Positions 1 through 6,222 of a stretch of DNA of 12,643 nucleotides are shown here, one piece after another. The position numbers and the translations under genes were made by a program. The DNA lies in assembly GCA_031732875.1 (NCBI GenBank), contig JAVMKL010000286.1, positions 1 to 12,643 on the forward strand, written 5' to 3'. Under the pieces are notes generated by a model. That model was not told the DNA's origin and ran no database searches. It saw only the letters and a program-made list of their open reading frames with translations. This DNA comes from JAVMKJ01 sp031732875 (GTDB lineage Bacteria; Pseudomonadota; Gammaproteobacteria; Competibacterales; Competibacteraceae). Numbering within the stretch: position 1 is the stretch's first letter; each line of letters begins with the position of its first letter.

Positions 1-410
1 ACGCCGACTTCTGGATTCAGGACCAGGAATACCGCGACCCCGACACCGGCGAGTCCTTCGATCGGGCGGCGCTCAACACCGAACTGGAGAAGATCGAGAA
101 GCCGGCCGGCATCAGCAATCCCAAGGATTTCCGCAACGAGATCGTCAATTTCGTGCTGCGGGCGCGGGCCAAGAACGCCGGCAAGAACCCGGCCTGGACC
201 AGCTACGAGAAGCTGCGCGCGGTCATCGAGAAGAAGATGTTCTCGAACACCGAGGATTTGCTGCCGGTGATCAGCTTCAACACCAAGGCCAGCGCCGACG
301 AGCAGAAGAAGCACGCCGAGTTCGTGGATCGGATGGTCGCCAAGGGCTATACGGCCAAGCAGGTGCGGCTGCTGTCCGACTGGTATCTGCGGGTCCGCAA
401 GGCGTCCTGA
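1..410 (+). CDS. prkA: PrkA serine protein kinase, C-terminal 135 residues (5' end outside window)
   Basis: The frame is open from the first base (first whole codon at position 3) and stops with TGA at 408-410. The translation starts ADFWIQDQEYRDPDTGE and contains EKPAGISNPKDFRNEIVNF and EKKMFSNTEDLLPVISFNTK, ending WYLRVRKAS. This is the conserved C-terminal domain of PrkA (E. coli YeaG), and I recall near residue-for-residue agreement with it. In the family, an N-terminal AAA-like region precedes this kinase-like domain; that part lies off the window. PrkA is a cytoplasmic Ser/Thr kinase tied to nutrient-stress and stationary-phase responses. It is followed after 15 nt by yeaH and then spoVR, the usual companions, so the three are probably co-transcribed. 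The ATG at 153 is internal and not the start. Identification is secure; the physiological substrate is not visible from sequence. Confidence 0.96.
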   Translation, partial: ADFWIQDQEYRDPDTGESFDRAALNTELEKIEKPAGISNPKDFRNEIVNFVLRARAKNAGKNPAWTSYEKLRAVIEKKMFSNTEDLLPVISFNTKASADEQKKHAEFVDRMVAKGYTAKQVRLLSDWYLRVRKAS

Positions 411-425
411 CGGAGGACATTGTTG

Positions 426-1694
426 ATGGCCACGTTCGTCGACCGACGGCTGGACGGCAAGAACAAGAGTTCGGTCAACCGCCAGCGTTTCATCCGGCGC
501 TTCAAGAGTCAGATCAAGAAGGCCGTGACGGAGGCCATGAACGGCCGCAGCATCACCGACATCGACAACGGCGAGAAGGTCAACATCCCTGCCCGCGACC
601 TGTCCGAGCCGGTGTTCGGCCACGGACCGGGCGGGCGGCGCGAAGCCATTCACCCCGGCAACAGGGAGTTCGTTCCCGGCGACCGAATCGCCCGGCCCCC
701 GGGCGGGGGAGGCGGCGGTTCCGGCGGCGGCCAGGCCAGCAACAGCGGCGAGGGCGAGGACGACTTCGTGTTCGAACTGTCGCGCGAGGAATTCCTGGAT
801 CTGTTCTTCGAGGACCTGGAACTGCCCAACCTGGTCCGCACCCAGTTGGCCAAGGTCACCGAATTCAAGTCGGTCCGGGCCGGGTTCACCAGCGCAGGCG
901 CCCCGGCCAACATCGACGTGGTGCGGTCGCTGAAGGGCGCGCTGGCGCGGCGGATGGCGCTGGCCGCCCCCTACATGCGTCGGCTGCGCGAGGCCGAGGA
1001 GGAGTTGCGGCGGTTGCTGGCCGAACCGCCGGTGGATGAAATCCGCGCGAAGGAACTGGTCGAGGAAATCGACCACCTGCGGGCGCGGGCGCGGGCGGTG
1101 CCGTTCATCGATACCTTCGACCTGCGTTACGCCAACCGGGTCAAGCAGCCGCAACCCACCACCCAGGCGGTGATGTTCTGCATCATGGACGTGTCCGGTT
1201 CGATGGATCGGGCGCGCAAGGATCTGGCCAAGCGCTTCTTCACCTTGCTCTATTTGTTTCTCAAGCGCAACTACGAGAAGATCGAAGTGGTGTTCGTCCG
1301 CCACCACACGGTGGCCAAGGAAGTGGACGAGCAGGAATTCTTCTATTCGCGGGAGACCGGCGGCACCGTGGTGTCCAGCGCCCTGCAGCTCATGGGCGAC
1401 ATCATGGCCGAGCGCTACCCGATCTCCAGTTGGAACATTTACGCGGCGCAGGCCTCGGACGGCGACAACTGGCACCATGACTCGCCGGCCTGCCGGGACC
1501 TCCTGTTGCAGCGGATCATGCCGTATGTCCGCTATTTCTCGTATATCGAAATCACTCCCGACCGCCACCAGAGCCTGTGGGAGGCGTACGAGGAGGTGAA
1601 GGCCCAGCATCCGAATTTTGCCATGCGGCAGATCGACGGGCCGGCCGACATTTACCCGGTGTTCCGGGACCTGTTCAAGAGGCGCGTGTCATGA
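426..1694 (+). CDS. yeaH: YeaH/YhbH family protein (DUF444), VWA-like
   Basis: A 422-residue protein starting MATFVDRRLDGKNKSSVNRQ, the hallmark start of the DUF444 family and the usual YeaH length. I chose the ATG at 426 because GGAGG at 412-416 lies 9 nt upstream; the TTG codons at 420 and 423 are too close to it. An N-terminal basic region (about residues 1-50) is followed by a Gly/Ser-rich linker (about 93-105), an acidic stretch, a charged helical region (about 185-225), and a von Willebrand factor A-like domain. The VWA domain carries a MIDAS-type DxSxS motif at D255, S257 and S259, with later TGGT and ASDGD segments. Family knowledge: yeaG and yeaH are co-expressed under nitrogen or stationary stress in E. 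coli, and YeaH is thought to partner the PrkA kinase. Its stop overlaps the spoVR start (ATGA), which implies translational coupling. The molecular role remains unknown. Confidence 0.96.
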   Translation: MATFVDRRLDGKNKSSVNRQRFIRRFKSQIKKAVTEAMNGRSITDIDNGEKVNIPARDLSEPVFGHGPGGRREAIHPGNREFVPGDRIARPPGGGGGGSGGGQASNSGEGEDDFVFELSREEFLDLFFEDLELPNLVRTQLAKVTEFKSVRAGFTSAGAPANIDVVRSLKGALARRMALAAPYMRRLREAEEELRRLLAEPPVDEIRAKELVEEIDHLRARARAVPFIDTFDLRYANRVKQPQPTTQAVMFCIMDVSGSMDRARKDLAKRFFTLLYLFLKRNYEKIEVVFVRHHTVAKEVDEQEFFYSRETGGTVVSSALQLMGDIMAERYPISSWNIYAAQASDGDNWHHDSPACRDLLLQRIMPYVRYFSYIEITPDRHQSLWEAYEEVKAQHPNFAMRQIDGPADIYPVFRDLFKRRVS

Positions 1695-3205
1695 GTTCGT
1701 CGCGACTGATCGCCGAGACGTCCGAATGGACCTTCCCGATGCTGGAGCGCTACAACGAGGTCATCGGCCGGATCGCCGGCAACGACTTCGGGCTGGACAC
1801 CTATCCCAATCAGATCGAGATCATCACCGCCGAACAGATGATGGACGCCTATTCCTCGGTGGGGATGCCGCTCGGCTACAAGCACTGGTCCTACGGCAAG
1901 CAGTTCGTGCTGACCGAGAAGAACTACCGGCGCGGGCAGATGGGGCTGGCCTACGAAATCGTCATCAATTCCAACCCCTGCATCGCCTATCTGATGGAGG
2001 AAAACACGGCCATGATGCAGGCGCTGGTCATCGCCCACGCCGCCTACGGCCACAACTCCTTTTTCAAGGGCAACTACCTGTTCCGCACCTGGACCAGCGC
2101 CGACGCCATCATCGACTACCTGCTGTTCGCGCGCAATTACGTGGCCGAATGCGAGGAACGCCACGGCGAGGAAACCGTGGAACTGTTCCTCGATTCCTGT
2201 CACGCGCTGATGAATTACGGGGTGGATCGCTACAAGCATCCGGCGCCGCTGTCGCTCGGTGAGGAGAAGCAGCGCCAGCACGAGCGGGAAGAATACCTCC
2301 AATCGCAGATCAACGACCTGTGGCGCACTATCCCGACCAAACCGGCGGAAGCCGCCGCCGGGGAAGCGAAGCGCTTTCCGGCCGAACCACAGGAGAATCT
2401 GCTCTACTTCATCGAGAAGAACGCGCCGCTGCTGGAACCGTGGCAACGCGAACTGGTGCGGATCGTCCGCAAGCTCGGCCAGTATTTCTACCCGCAGCGG
2501 CAGACTCAGGTGATGAATGAAGGCTGGGCCACCTTCTGGCACTACACCCTGATGAACCGGCTGTACGACGAGGGCTACGTCAACGACAGCTTCATGATCG
2601 AGTTTCTGCAATCGCACACCAGCGTCATCCAGCAGTTGCCGTTCGATCATCCCTACTATTCCGGCCTGAACCCCTACGCGCTGGGTTTCGCCATGATGAG
2701 CGATATCAAGCGGGTTTGCCAGGAGCCGACCGCTGAGGATCGTCACTGGTTTCCGGACATCGCCGGCCAGGACTGGCTCAAGGTGCTGGACTTCGCCATG
2801 CGCAACTTCAAGGACGAGAGCTTCATCGCCCAGTACCTGTCGCCCAAGGTGATGCGCGATTTCAGGCTGTTCGCGGTGTTGGACGACGACGCCCAGGACG
2901 AACTGGAAATCACCGCCATCCACGACGAGGCCGGCTACCGGCGGTTGCGGCTGGCGCTGGCCGATCAGTACAATCTGGGCAGCCGCGAGCCGAACATCCA
3001 GGTCTGGAACGTCGCCTATCGCAAGGACCGTTCGCTGACCCTGCGACACGCCCGCTACCACCGCCGGCCCCTGCACCTGGAAAACGCCCAGGAAGTGCTC
3101 AAACACCTGTACCGGCTGTGGGGCTTCACGGTGCGGCTGGAAGCGGTGGACGAGAACGGCAAGGTGGAACTGATCGGGGAGTGCCCGCAGTCGAAGGGGC
3201 GGTGA
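1691..3205 (+). CDS. spoVR: SpoVR family protein (YcgB-like)
   Basis: A 504-residue protein, the normal SpoVR/YcgB length. Recognisable blocks are the LDTYPNQIEIITAEQMMDAY segment near residues 34-54, SNPCIAYLMEENT near 95-110, CHALMNYGVDRYK near 173-185, QENLLYFIEKNAPLLE near 235-250, QVMNEGWATFWHY near 274-286, and the C-terminal FKDESFIAQYLSPKVMRDF and EPNIQVWNV blocks. They match E. coli YcgB closely as I recall it. The start is the ATG at 1691, which overlaps the yeaH stop as ATGA; the longer frame from 1577 lies inside yeaH and lacks family similarity. SpoVR affects spore cortex formation in Bacillus. In non-spore-formers such as this one it travels with prkA and yeaH and is of unknown biochemical function. 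No signal peptide or membrane segment is visible, so it is probably cytoplasmic. Confidence 0.96.
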   Translation: MSSSRLIAETSEWTFPMLERYNEVIGRIAGNDFGLDTYPNQIEIITAEQMMDAYSSVGMPLGYKHWSYGKQFVLTEKNYRRGQMGLAYEIVINSNPCIAYLMEENTAMMQALVIAHAAYGHNSFFKGNYLFRTWTSADAIIDYLLFARNYVAECEERHGEETVELFLDSCHALMNYGVDRYKHPAPLSLGEEKQRQHEREEYLQSQINDLWRTIPTKPAEAAAGEAKRFPAEPQENLLYFIEKNAPLLEPWQRELVRIVRKLGQYFYPQRQTQVMNEGWATFWHYTLMNRLYDEGYVNDSFMIEFLQSHTSVIQQLPFDHPYYSGLNPYALGFAMMSDIKRVCQEPTAEDRHWFPDIAGQDWLKVLDFAMRNFKDESFIAQYLSPKVMRDFRLFAVLDDDAQDELEITAIHDEAGYRRLRLALADQYNLGSREPNIQVWNVAYRKDRSLTLRHARYHRRPLHLENAQEVLKHLYRLWGFTVRLEAVDENGKVELIGECPQSKGR

Positions 3206-3479
3206 AGGTCGCCGGTCGATCCCGTACAATTCGCGCTGGAAGCAGGTTCACCCCAATCTCGCTGCGGAGGATCGGTGGACGCCGATCAAACTCTGTCGGC
3301 GACTCCTTTTGCGAGCCTGGTGCCACCGGAACACAACTTTCGAAGAACCGCTCGAAGCGGGAGTGACCTGTTGACCGGCATCCCACGCACGGCGCGTGCC
3401 TGCGGGCACTCCCCGAGGCGTGCGTGGGCCGGATCTTCGCCGCACTCTTCACCTTTACGACACAACCAAACCGACAATC
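3206..3479. other. Structured 274-nt intergenic spacer between spoVR and the NDK gene
   Basis: No convincing gene lies here; the frames that cross it are shadows of the neighbours. It contains a small 6-bp hairpin (GATCGG at 3270-3275 with CCGATC at 3282-3287) and a larger nested hairpin at 3382-3428. Neither is followed by a T-run. I see no confident sigma70 promoter, although a promoter for the downstream gene should lie here. Confidence 0.5.
3382..3428 (+). other. Nested inverted repeat (possible 5' UTR RNA structure or terminator of the spoVR operon)
   Basis: The outer arms CCCACGCACG (3382-3391) and CGTGCGTGGG (3419-3428) are perfectly complementary over 10 bp. Between them a second hairpin forms, GTGCC (3396-3400) with GGCAC (3405-3409) around a TGCG loop. 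The structure ends 51 nt before the NDK start codon and 177 nt after the spoVR end begins. The downstream sequence is CT-rich without a T tract, so a classical terminator is not supported. Confidence 0.5.
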
Positions 3480-4223
3480 ATGGACAAGTGCGAACTCGAA
3501 CAGACTCTCGTCCTTATCAAACCGGACGCCCTCAAGCAATCGCTGACCGGCTACATGCTTTCCCTGCTTTCCGAGGTGCATACCGGACTCCGATTCGCGG
3601 GCGCGAAGATCGTGACCGTACACAAAATGCTCGCCGAGGAGCACTATGCGGAGCATCGCGGCAAGCCTTTCTTCCCCTCCCTGATCGACTACATCACCGG
3701 ACGCATACACTACAGCGAAGAGGATGCCTGGAAACGCCGGGTGGTGGCCCTGATTTACCAGGGTCCCGACGCCATCAAGAAGATTCGCGACATAGCCGGC
3801 CCGACCAATCCCCAGCAGGCCCGCGACAGCAAACCGGGCAGCGTTCGCGCCTTGGGTACGGTGATCCCGGTGGAAGACGGCAATGGCGCGGTGGTGGACA
3901 ACCGCATCGACAACCTCATTCACGCCTCCGCCAATCCCGCCGACGCCGAGCGGGAAGTCAAACTCTGGTTCGCGCCCTACGATATCCCGCCGGCCATGCG
4001 CGAGTTCGAAACCGCCGAGAGCGACGAGCACTACTATTTCAAGGGCGGCCAGCTTTTCACCACCCACGAACCCGGCAGCGCCTGCATCATGGCGCCCGGC
4101 GACGTGGCGTGGCGGTCGGATCTGGAAGCCTTGCGGTCGATCATAGCGGGTAGAGAGGCAGCCTGCTCGCTAAACACAGTCGTGGCCAAATACCTCATCA
4201 ACGAGCAACGGGAACTGACGTGA
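3480..4223 (+). CDS. Nucleoside diphosphate kinase family protein, extended form (247 aa)
   Basis: The protein starts MDKCELEQTLVLIKPDALKQ, the typical NDK beginning. K14 sits in the IKPDAL motif, YAEHRGKPFF is at residues 56-65, T109-N110-P111 and R123 follow, and NLIHAS (145-150) contains H148, the expected phospho-histidine, so the catalytic set looks complete. NDK moves the gamma phosphate between nucleoside triphosphates and diphosphates through that histidine. Three things are odd. T109 to R123 is three residues longer than in the classical enzyme. R123 to H148 is 25 residues instead of about 13, an insertion of about 12 residues (VIPVEDGNGAVVDNRID region). About 80 extra residues follow the KLWF end of the domain, making 247 aa against the usual 140-150. 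I chose ATG 3480 because the family motif follows at once; no good Shine-Dalgarno sequence is visible. It could be a divergent NDK subfamily rather than the housekeeping enzyme. Confidence 0.85.
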   Translation: MDKCELEQTLVLIKPDALKQSLTGYMLSLLSEVHTGLRFAGAKIVTVHKMLAEEHYAEHRGKPFFPSLIDYITGRIHYSEEDAWKRRVVALIYQGPDAIKKIRDIAGPTNPQQARDSKPGSVRALGTVIPVEDGNGAVVDNRIDNLIHASANPADAEREVKLWFAPYDIPPAMREFETAESDEHYYFKGGQLFTTHEPGSACIMAPGDVAWRSDLEALRSIIAGREAACSLNTVVAKYLINEQRELT

Positions 4224-4333
4224 ATTTCCGGCTTGTAGAAGCCGCTTCTGATAGTAATAGCTTGAAATAACAGGTGAAATCGTTCCAATAATAAGGTGGC
4301 TACCCACCGGGAAACGGTATAACCTTCCCCCGC

Positions 4334-4361
4334 GCCCGGCCCGTTTTGCAACGGGCCGGGC
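4334..4361. terminator. Strong GC-rich hairpin between the convergent NDK and IPTL-CTERM genes
   Basis: GCCCGGCCCGTT (4334-4345) and AACGGGCCGGGC (4350-4361) form a perfect 12-bp stem around a TTGC loop. On the plus strand it is followed by GGTTTGATT, a weak T-rich tail. It lies 110 nt after the NDK stop and 12 nt beyond the ancestral stop (CTA at 4373-4375) of the minus-strand IPTL-CTERM gene, so it may end transcription from both sides. Stem quality is certain; the termination role is inferred because the T tract is poor. Confidence 0.6.
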
Positions 4362-4377
4362 GGTTTGATTGGCTAGA

Positions 4378-4567
4378 ACGACCCCTTCCGCCGTATCCGC
4401 CAGCCGCTGAAGCCGGGCAGCAGGCTCAGCAACAACAGCATGGCCCATTCGGACAGAGTGGGTATGTCGACCACGACCCCTTCCGCCGTATCCGCCAGCC
4501 GCTGAAGCCGGGCAGCAGGCTCAGCAACAACAGCATGGCCCATTCGGACAGAGTGGGTATGTCGACC
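4378..4567. repeat. Perfect 95-bp tandem duplication (two copies) over the IPTL-CTERM coding end
   Basis: Copy 1 is 4378-4472 and copy 2 is 4473-4567. Compared base by base they are identical over all 95 positions; the flanks differ at once on both sides (A4377 against C4472, A4473 against G4568). Each copy encodes, on the minus strand, the IPTLSEW motif, the hydrophobic segment and the RIRRKGS basic tail. Because 95 is not a multiple of three, the second sorting signal read by the ribosome is out of frame. It may be a recent duplication or an assembly error. Confidence 0.95.
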
Positions 4568-4776
4568 GTGTCAGGGACCCCCGGGCCGCCTTGGTCCACG
4601 ATGCCGCCGTTGGCCGTCAGGTCGTCGTCGCCCAAGCCGCCGTCGGTGATGGTGAAGGTGGCGGTATTGCCGGCGATGGTGGCGGGCATCTGATACCAGG
4701 TGGGGCTGGGGTTGCTGGGCGTGGGGCCATACTTCCAATAGGCCGTCCCGGCGGGTAGCGCCGTGGGATAGGTCAT
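4426..4776 (-). pseudogene. C-terminal part of an IPTL-CTERM surface protein (choice-of-anchor U type), altered tail
   Basis: The minus-strand frame encodes 116 residues. TYPTALPAGTAYWKYGPTP and GNTATFTITDGGLGDDDLTA (residues 2-57) look like the end of a choice-of-anchor U domain. VDIPTLSEW (71-79) begins an IPTL-CTERM sorting signal, followed by the hydrophobic stretch AMLLLLSLLPGFSGW and the basic RIRRKG. In the family this tail is recognised by an exosortase (XrtH class) for surface sorting; none is in the window. The 95-bp duplication replaces the ancestral ending (RRKGSF then TAG at 4373-4375) with a 15-residue tail ending PCCCC and TGA at 4426-4428. The first ATG overlaps the stop of the upstream fragment, so this is probably the disconnected 3' half of one gene rather than an independent gene. 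Confidence 0.75.
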
Positions 4777-5126
4777 GTCAGGCCGGTGACGTTGTCGCGC
4801 ACGCAGGGGTGGGGCGTGGGTCCGGAGGTCGGCGTCGTGGGATTGCCGCTCGCATCGAGCGCGGTAAAGTCGAACCCCGCCGCGCCATCGCCGATCTTGG
4901 TCGGCGCGTTAGCCGTGGCAGCGGGATCGCGGCCGTAGCGACCATCCTGGCCGGGATAGGTGGCGGCGTCGCCGGTATTAGCCGCCGTGCAGGGGACCAT
5001 GGCGCTGCCGTCGTAGCACAGCGTCTGCCCGCTGTCGTTGAGGCCGGCGGCCAGCGCGGCTTGAGTCAGAAAGAGACCTGCGAGCAGGCCGGCGTAGACC
5101 AGAAAATAGCTTGCGTTGCGTTCCAT
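4773..5126 (-). pseudogene. N-terminal part of a secreted DUF1566-like protein, truncated and frame-broken
   Basis: The 117-residue fragment starts with a signal peptide (residues 1 to about 27: MERNASYFLVYAGLLAGLFL, then TQAALA). It continues with GLNDSGQTLCYDG, PGQDGRYGRDPAA, GAAGFDFTALDASGNP and CVRDNVTGLT. This is the characteristic leader of secreted DUF1566 (Lcl C-terminal) proteins, which normally continue with a Trp after the VTGL motif for some hundreds of residues. Here it stops immediately with TGA at 4773-4775. The next frame (ATG overlapping as ATGA, different phase) jumps straight into a choice-of-anchor U/IPTL-CTERM end. The simplest reading is one secreted, exosortase-sorted protein that lost its central region, with a frame change at the junction. 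Cys37 and Cys46 could form a disulfide. There is no clear Shine-Dalgarno sequence close to the ATG. Confidence 0.7.
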
Positions 5127-5179
5127 TCGGCATGAAACAACCCCCTGGCAAGGTCACGTAAAAAATGGCGCGCGGATTC

Positions 5180-5298
5180 GGCTCTATGAGATTTCCCGTG
5201 GTAGACCTGCTCAACCAGCTCGGTTTTGACAGCATATAGGTGTTGTGGGCTGCCAGAATCACAGTATGTTGTGGCCTCCACGGGAGATCTCATTGACC
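5180..5298. mobile_element. 119-bp MITE-like element with 9-bp target duplication
   Basis: The left end (5180-5201) and the reverse complement of the right end (5278-5298) agree at 19 positions with two mismatches and one gap; the core ATGAGATTTCCCGTGG (5186-5201) matches at 15 of 16. Both ends start with GG. A perfect 9-bp direct repeat CGCGGATTC directly abuts the ends (5171-5179 and 5299-5307), which is the expected footprint of insertion. The 76-bp interior has no gene. Nine-base duplications occur in several IS groups, so the parent transposase family cannot be assigned. No transposase lies in the window, so it would be non-autonomous or a solo remnant. Confidence 0.65.
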
Positions 5299-5307
5299 CG
5301 CGGATTC

Positions 5308-5455
5308 TTCCCTGCTCAACATTCGCTGACTTTCAGTTAAGTGACTTTCAGTTAAGTGACTTTGAAGCGACTCGCACGCTTTTCAAGCATGGCCGAAGCG
5401 GGATGGTTTGGAATGGCAAGCGCCGTTTCGCTTCTTGCCGCACACACCCAGTTTC
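5308..5455. other. Non-coding stretch between the MITE-like element and the DUF3368 gene
   Basis: Together with 5127-5179 and the MITE-like element this forms a gene-free interval of 329 nt. It holds a short 15-bp tandem repeat (5327-5363) and an imperfect bulged hairpin (GGCAAG 5415-5420 with CTTGCC 5434-5439) just after the DUF3368 stop on the minus strand. That hairpin has no T-run. I see no coding potential. Confidence 0.5.
5327..5363. repeat. Short tandem repeat, 15-bp unit, about 2.5 copies
   Basis: TGACTTTCAGTTAAG occurs at 5327-5341 and 5342-5356, followed by a partial unit TGACTTT (5357-5363). The copies are identical. It lies 29 bp to the right of the MITE-like element's right end and has no visible coding role. 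Confidence 0.85.
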
Positions 5456-5962
5456 TCAAGCGGTATTCGTTCCAGATAACTCGCCCGCCGCCGCGAGTAC
5501 CCGTTGATACAGCGCGTTGGTCATCCAGAAACCGGCCTTTTGGCGCAGATCGTCCAGCACCGGACGAACGCGGGAAAGTCGGTGCTGGCGCTGGGCTTCG
5601 ATCAGGATGCCGAGCAAACCGACGAATCGTAGTCCCAAGCGTTGCGCGACTTCACGCGCCCGCCGCTCGTCCAGCAAGACGAGATCGGCGTTGAGTTCGA
5701 GCGCGCTGGCGAGCGCTTCCGCTTCACCAGCATCCAGCTCCAGACGCAGCACGTTCACCAACGGTCATTGGGTCACTTGGCGACGCATGATCCAAGGCAA
5801 ATGTTGCACCTCTTCGGCGCCCGGTTCCCCCGCACCAGCCATGACGATTTCAGTAAAGACTGCTTCCGGGATAACGATGGACCCATAGATTTGGCGTAGC
5901 AGGTCGAGTTGCCCCACGCAGGCGAGGTTGATAATGGGCGAGGTATTGCTGACGACAATCAT
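5456..5962 (-). pseudogene. DUF3368 (PIN-like) toxin of a UPF0175/DUF3368 pair, interrupted by an in-frame TGA
   Basis: The reading frame runs 168 codons in one phase with a single TGA (5765-5767, codon 66). The first part, MIVVSNTSPIINLACVGQLD, then IYGSIVIPEAVFTEIV, is the classic DUF3368 start. After the stop come LVNVLRLELDAGEAEALASA, LVLLDERRAREVAQRLGL and GLLGILIEAQ, the rest of the fold. Candidate acidic active-site residues are E38 in the first part and the D and E residues of DAGEAEA and LLDERRA in the second. PIN-fold proteins act as Mg-dependent ribonucleases in toxin-antitoxin pairs. The start ATG overlaps the antitoxin stop (ATGA). A TTG at 5759-5761 could restart translation but would give a C-terminal fragment only. 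A nonsense mutation, perhaps from CGA or TGG, is the simplest reading; sequencing error or readthrough cannot be excluded. Confidence 0.8.
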
Positions 5963-6204
5963 ATCGGGCGAAGTGAAGCCAGCGTGTCGAGGTCGGCTTC
6001 AAAGTCCGCGATGTCGTAATGCACGGGAATACCCCGGCTGGCAAGCAGGTGTTGAAAGCGGAGCAGCGATAATTCCGCCAGATGGCTGGCTTGGCTGAGG
6101 GTGAGCCGATTCTGGTTGAATAGCAGCACCGCGATTTCCTGTTTAAGCTCGCCGGGACTCAGGCGAGCGGCGTATAGGGTTTCCTCGGCGATGACCACGG
6201 GCAT
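5959..6204 (-). CDS. UPF0175 family protein, probable antitoxin
   Basis: This intact 81-residue protein starts MPVVIAEETLYAARLSPGEL and continues KQEIAVLLFNQNRLTLSQAS, HLAELSLLRFQHLLASRGIP and VHYDIADFEADLDTL. Both the sequence and the length are typical of UPF0175. The LTLSQASHLAELSLLRFQHLL stretch (about residues 35-55) is the helix-turn-helix-like centre of the family. UPF0175 genes usually sit directly before DUF3368 genes and are taken to be the antitoxin and likely autorepressor. Here the TGA stop overlaps the DUF3368 ATG, giving translational coupling. A GAGGAG ribosome-binding site lies about 8 nt upstream of the ATG at 6204. The partner is interrupted, so this may be an orphan antitoxin. 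Confidence 0.85.
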   Translation of the reverse strand: MPVVIAEETLYAARLSPGELKQEIAVLLFNQNRLTLSQASHLAELSLLRFQHLLASRGIPVHYDIADFEADLDTLASLRPI

Positions 6205-6222
6205 GGCTGGGGCTCCTCATCT

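Noticed and set aside
1652..3229. A 525-codon minus-strand open frame
   Set aside because: It is the antisense of spoVR, which is unmistakable on the plus strand, and its translation resembles no protein family.
3396..3479. An upstream GTG start extending the NDK by 28 residues
   Set aside because: The added residues are unlike NDK and lie within the nested hairpin. The family normally begins just before the VLIKPDAL motif.
3275..4153. A 292-codon plus-strand frame over the NDK gene
   Set aside because: The translation is Arg/Pro-rich without motifs, while the other phase carries all the NDK motifs.
4295..4317. Small hairpins GGTGG/CCACC and ACCG/CGGT after the NDK gene, considered as a riboswitch (for example c-di-GMP type)
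   Set aside because: The two overlap each other and the conserved riboswitch core sequences are not visible on either strand.
5415..5439. Hairpin after the DUF3368 stop as a terminator
   Set aside because: The stem is bulged and has no T-run on the minus strand, so the support is too weak.
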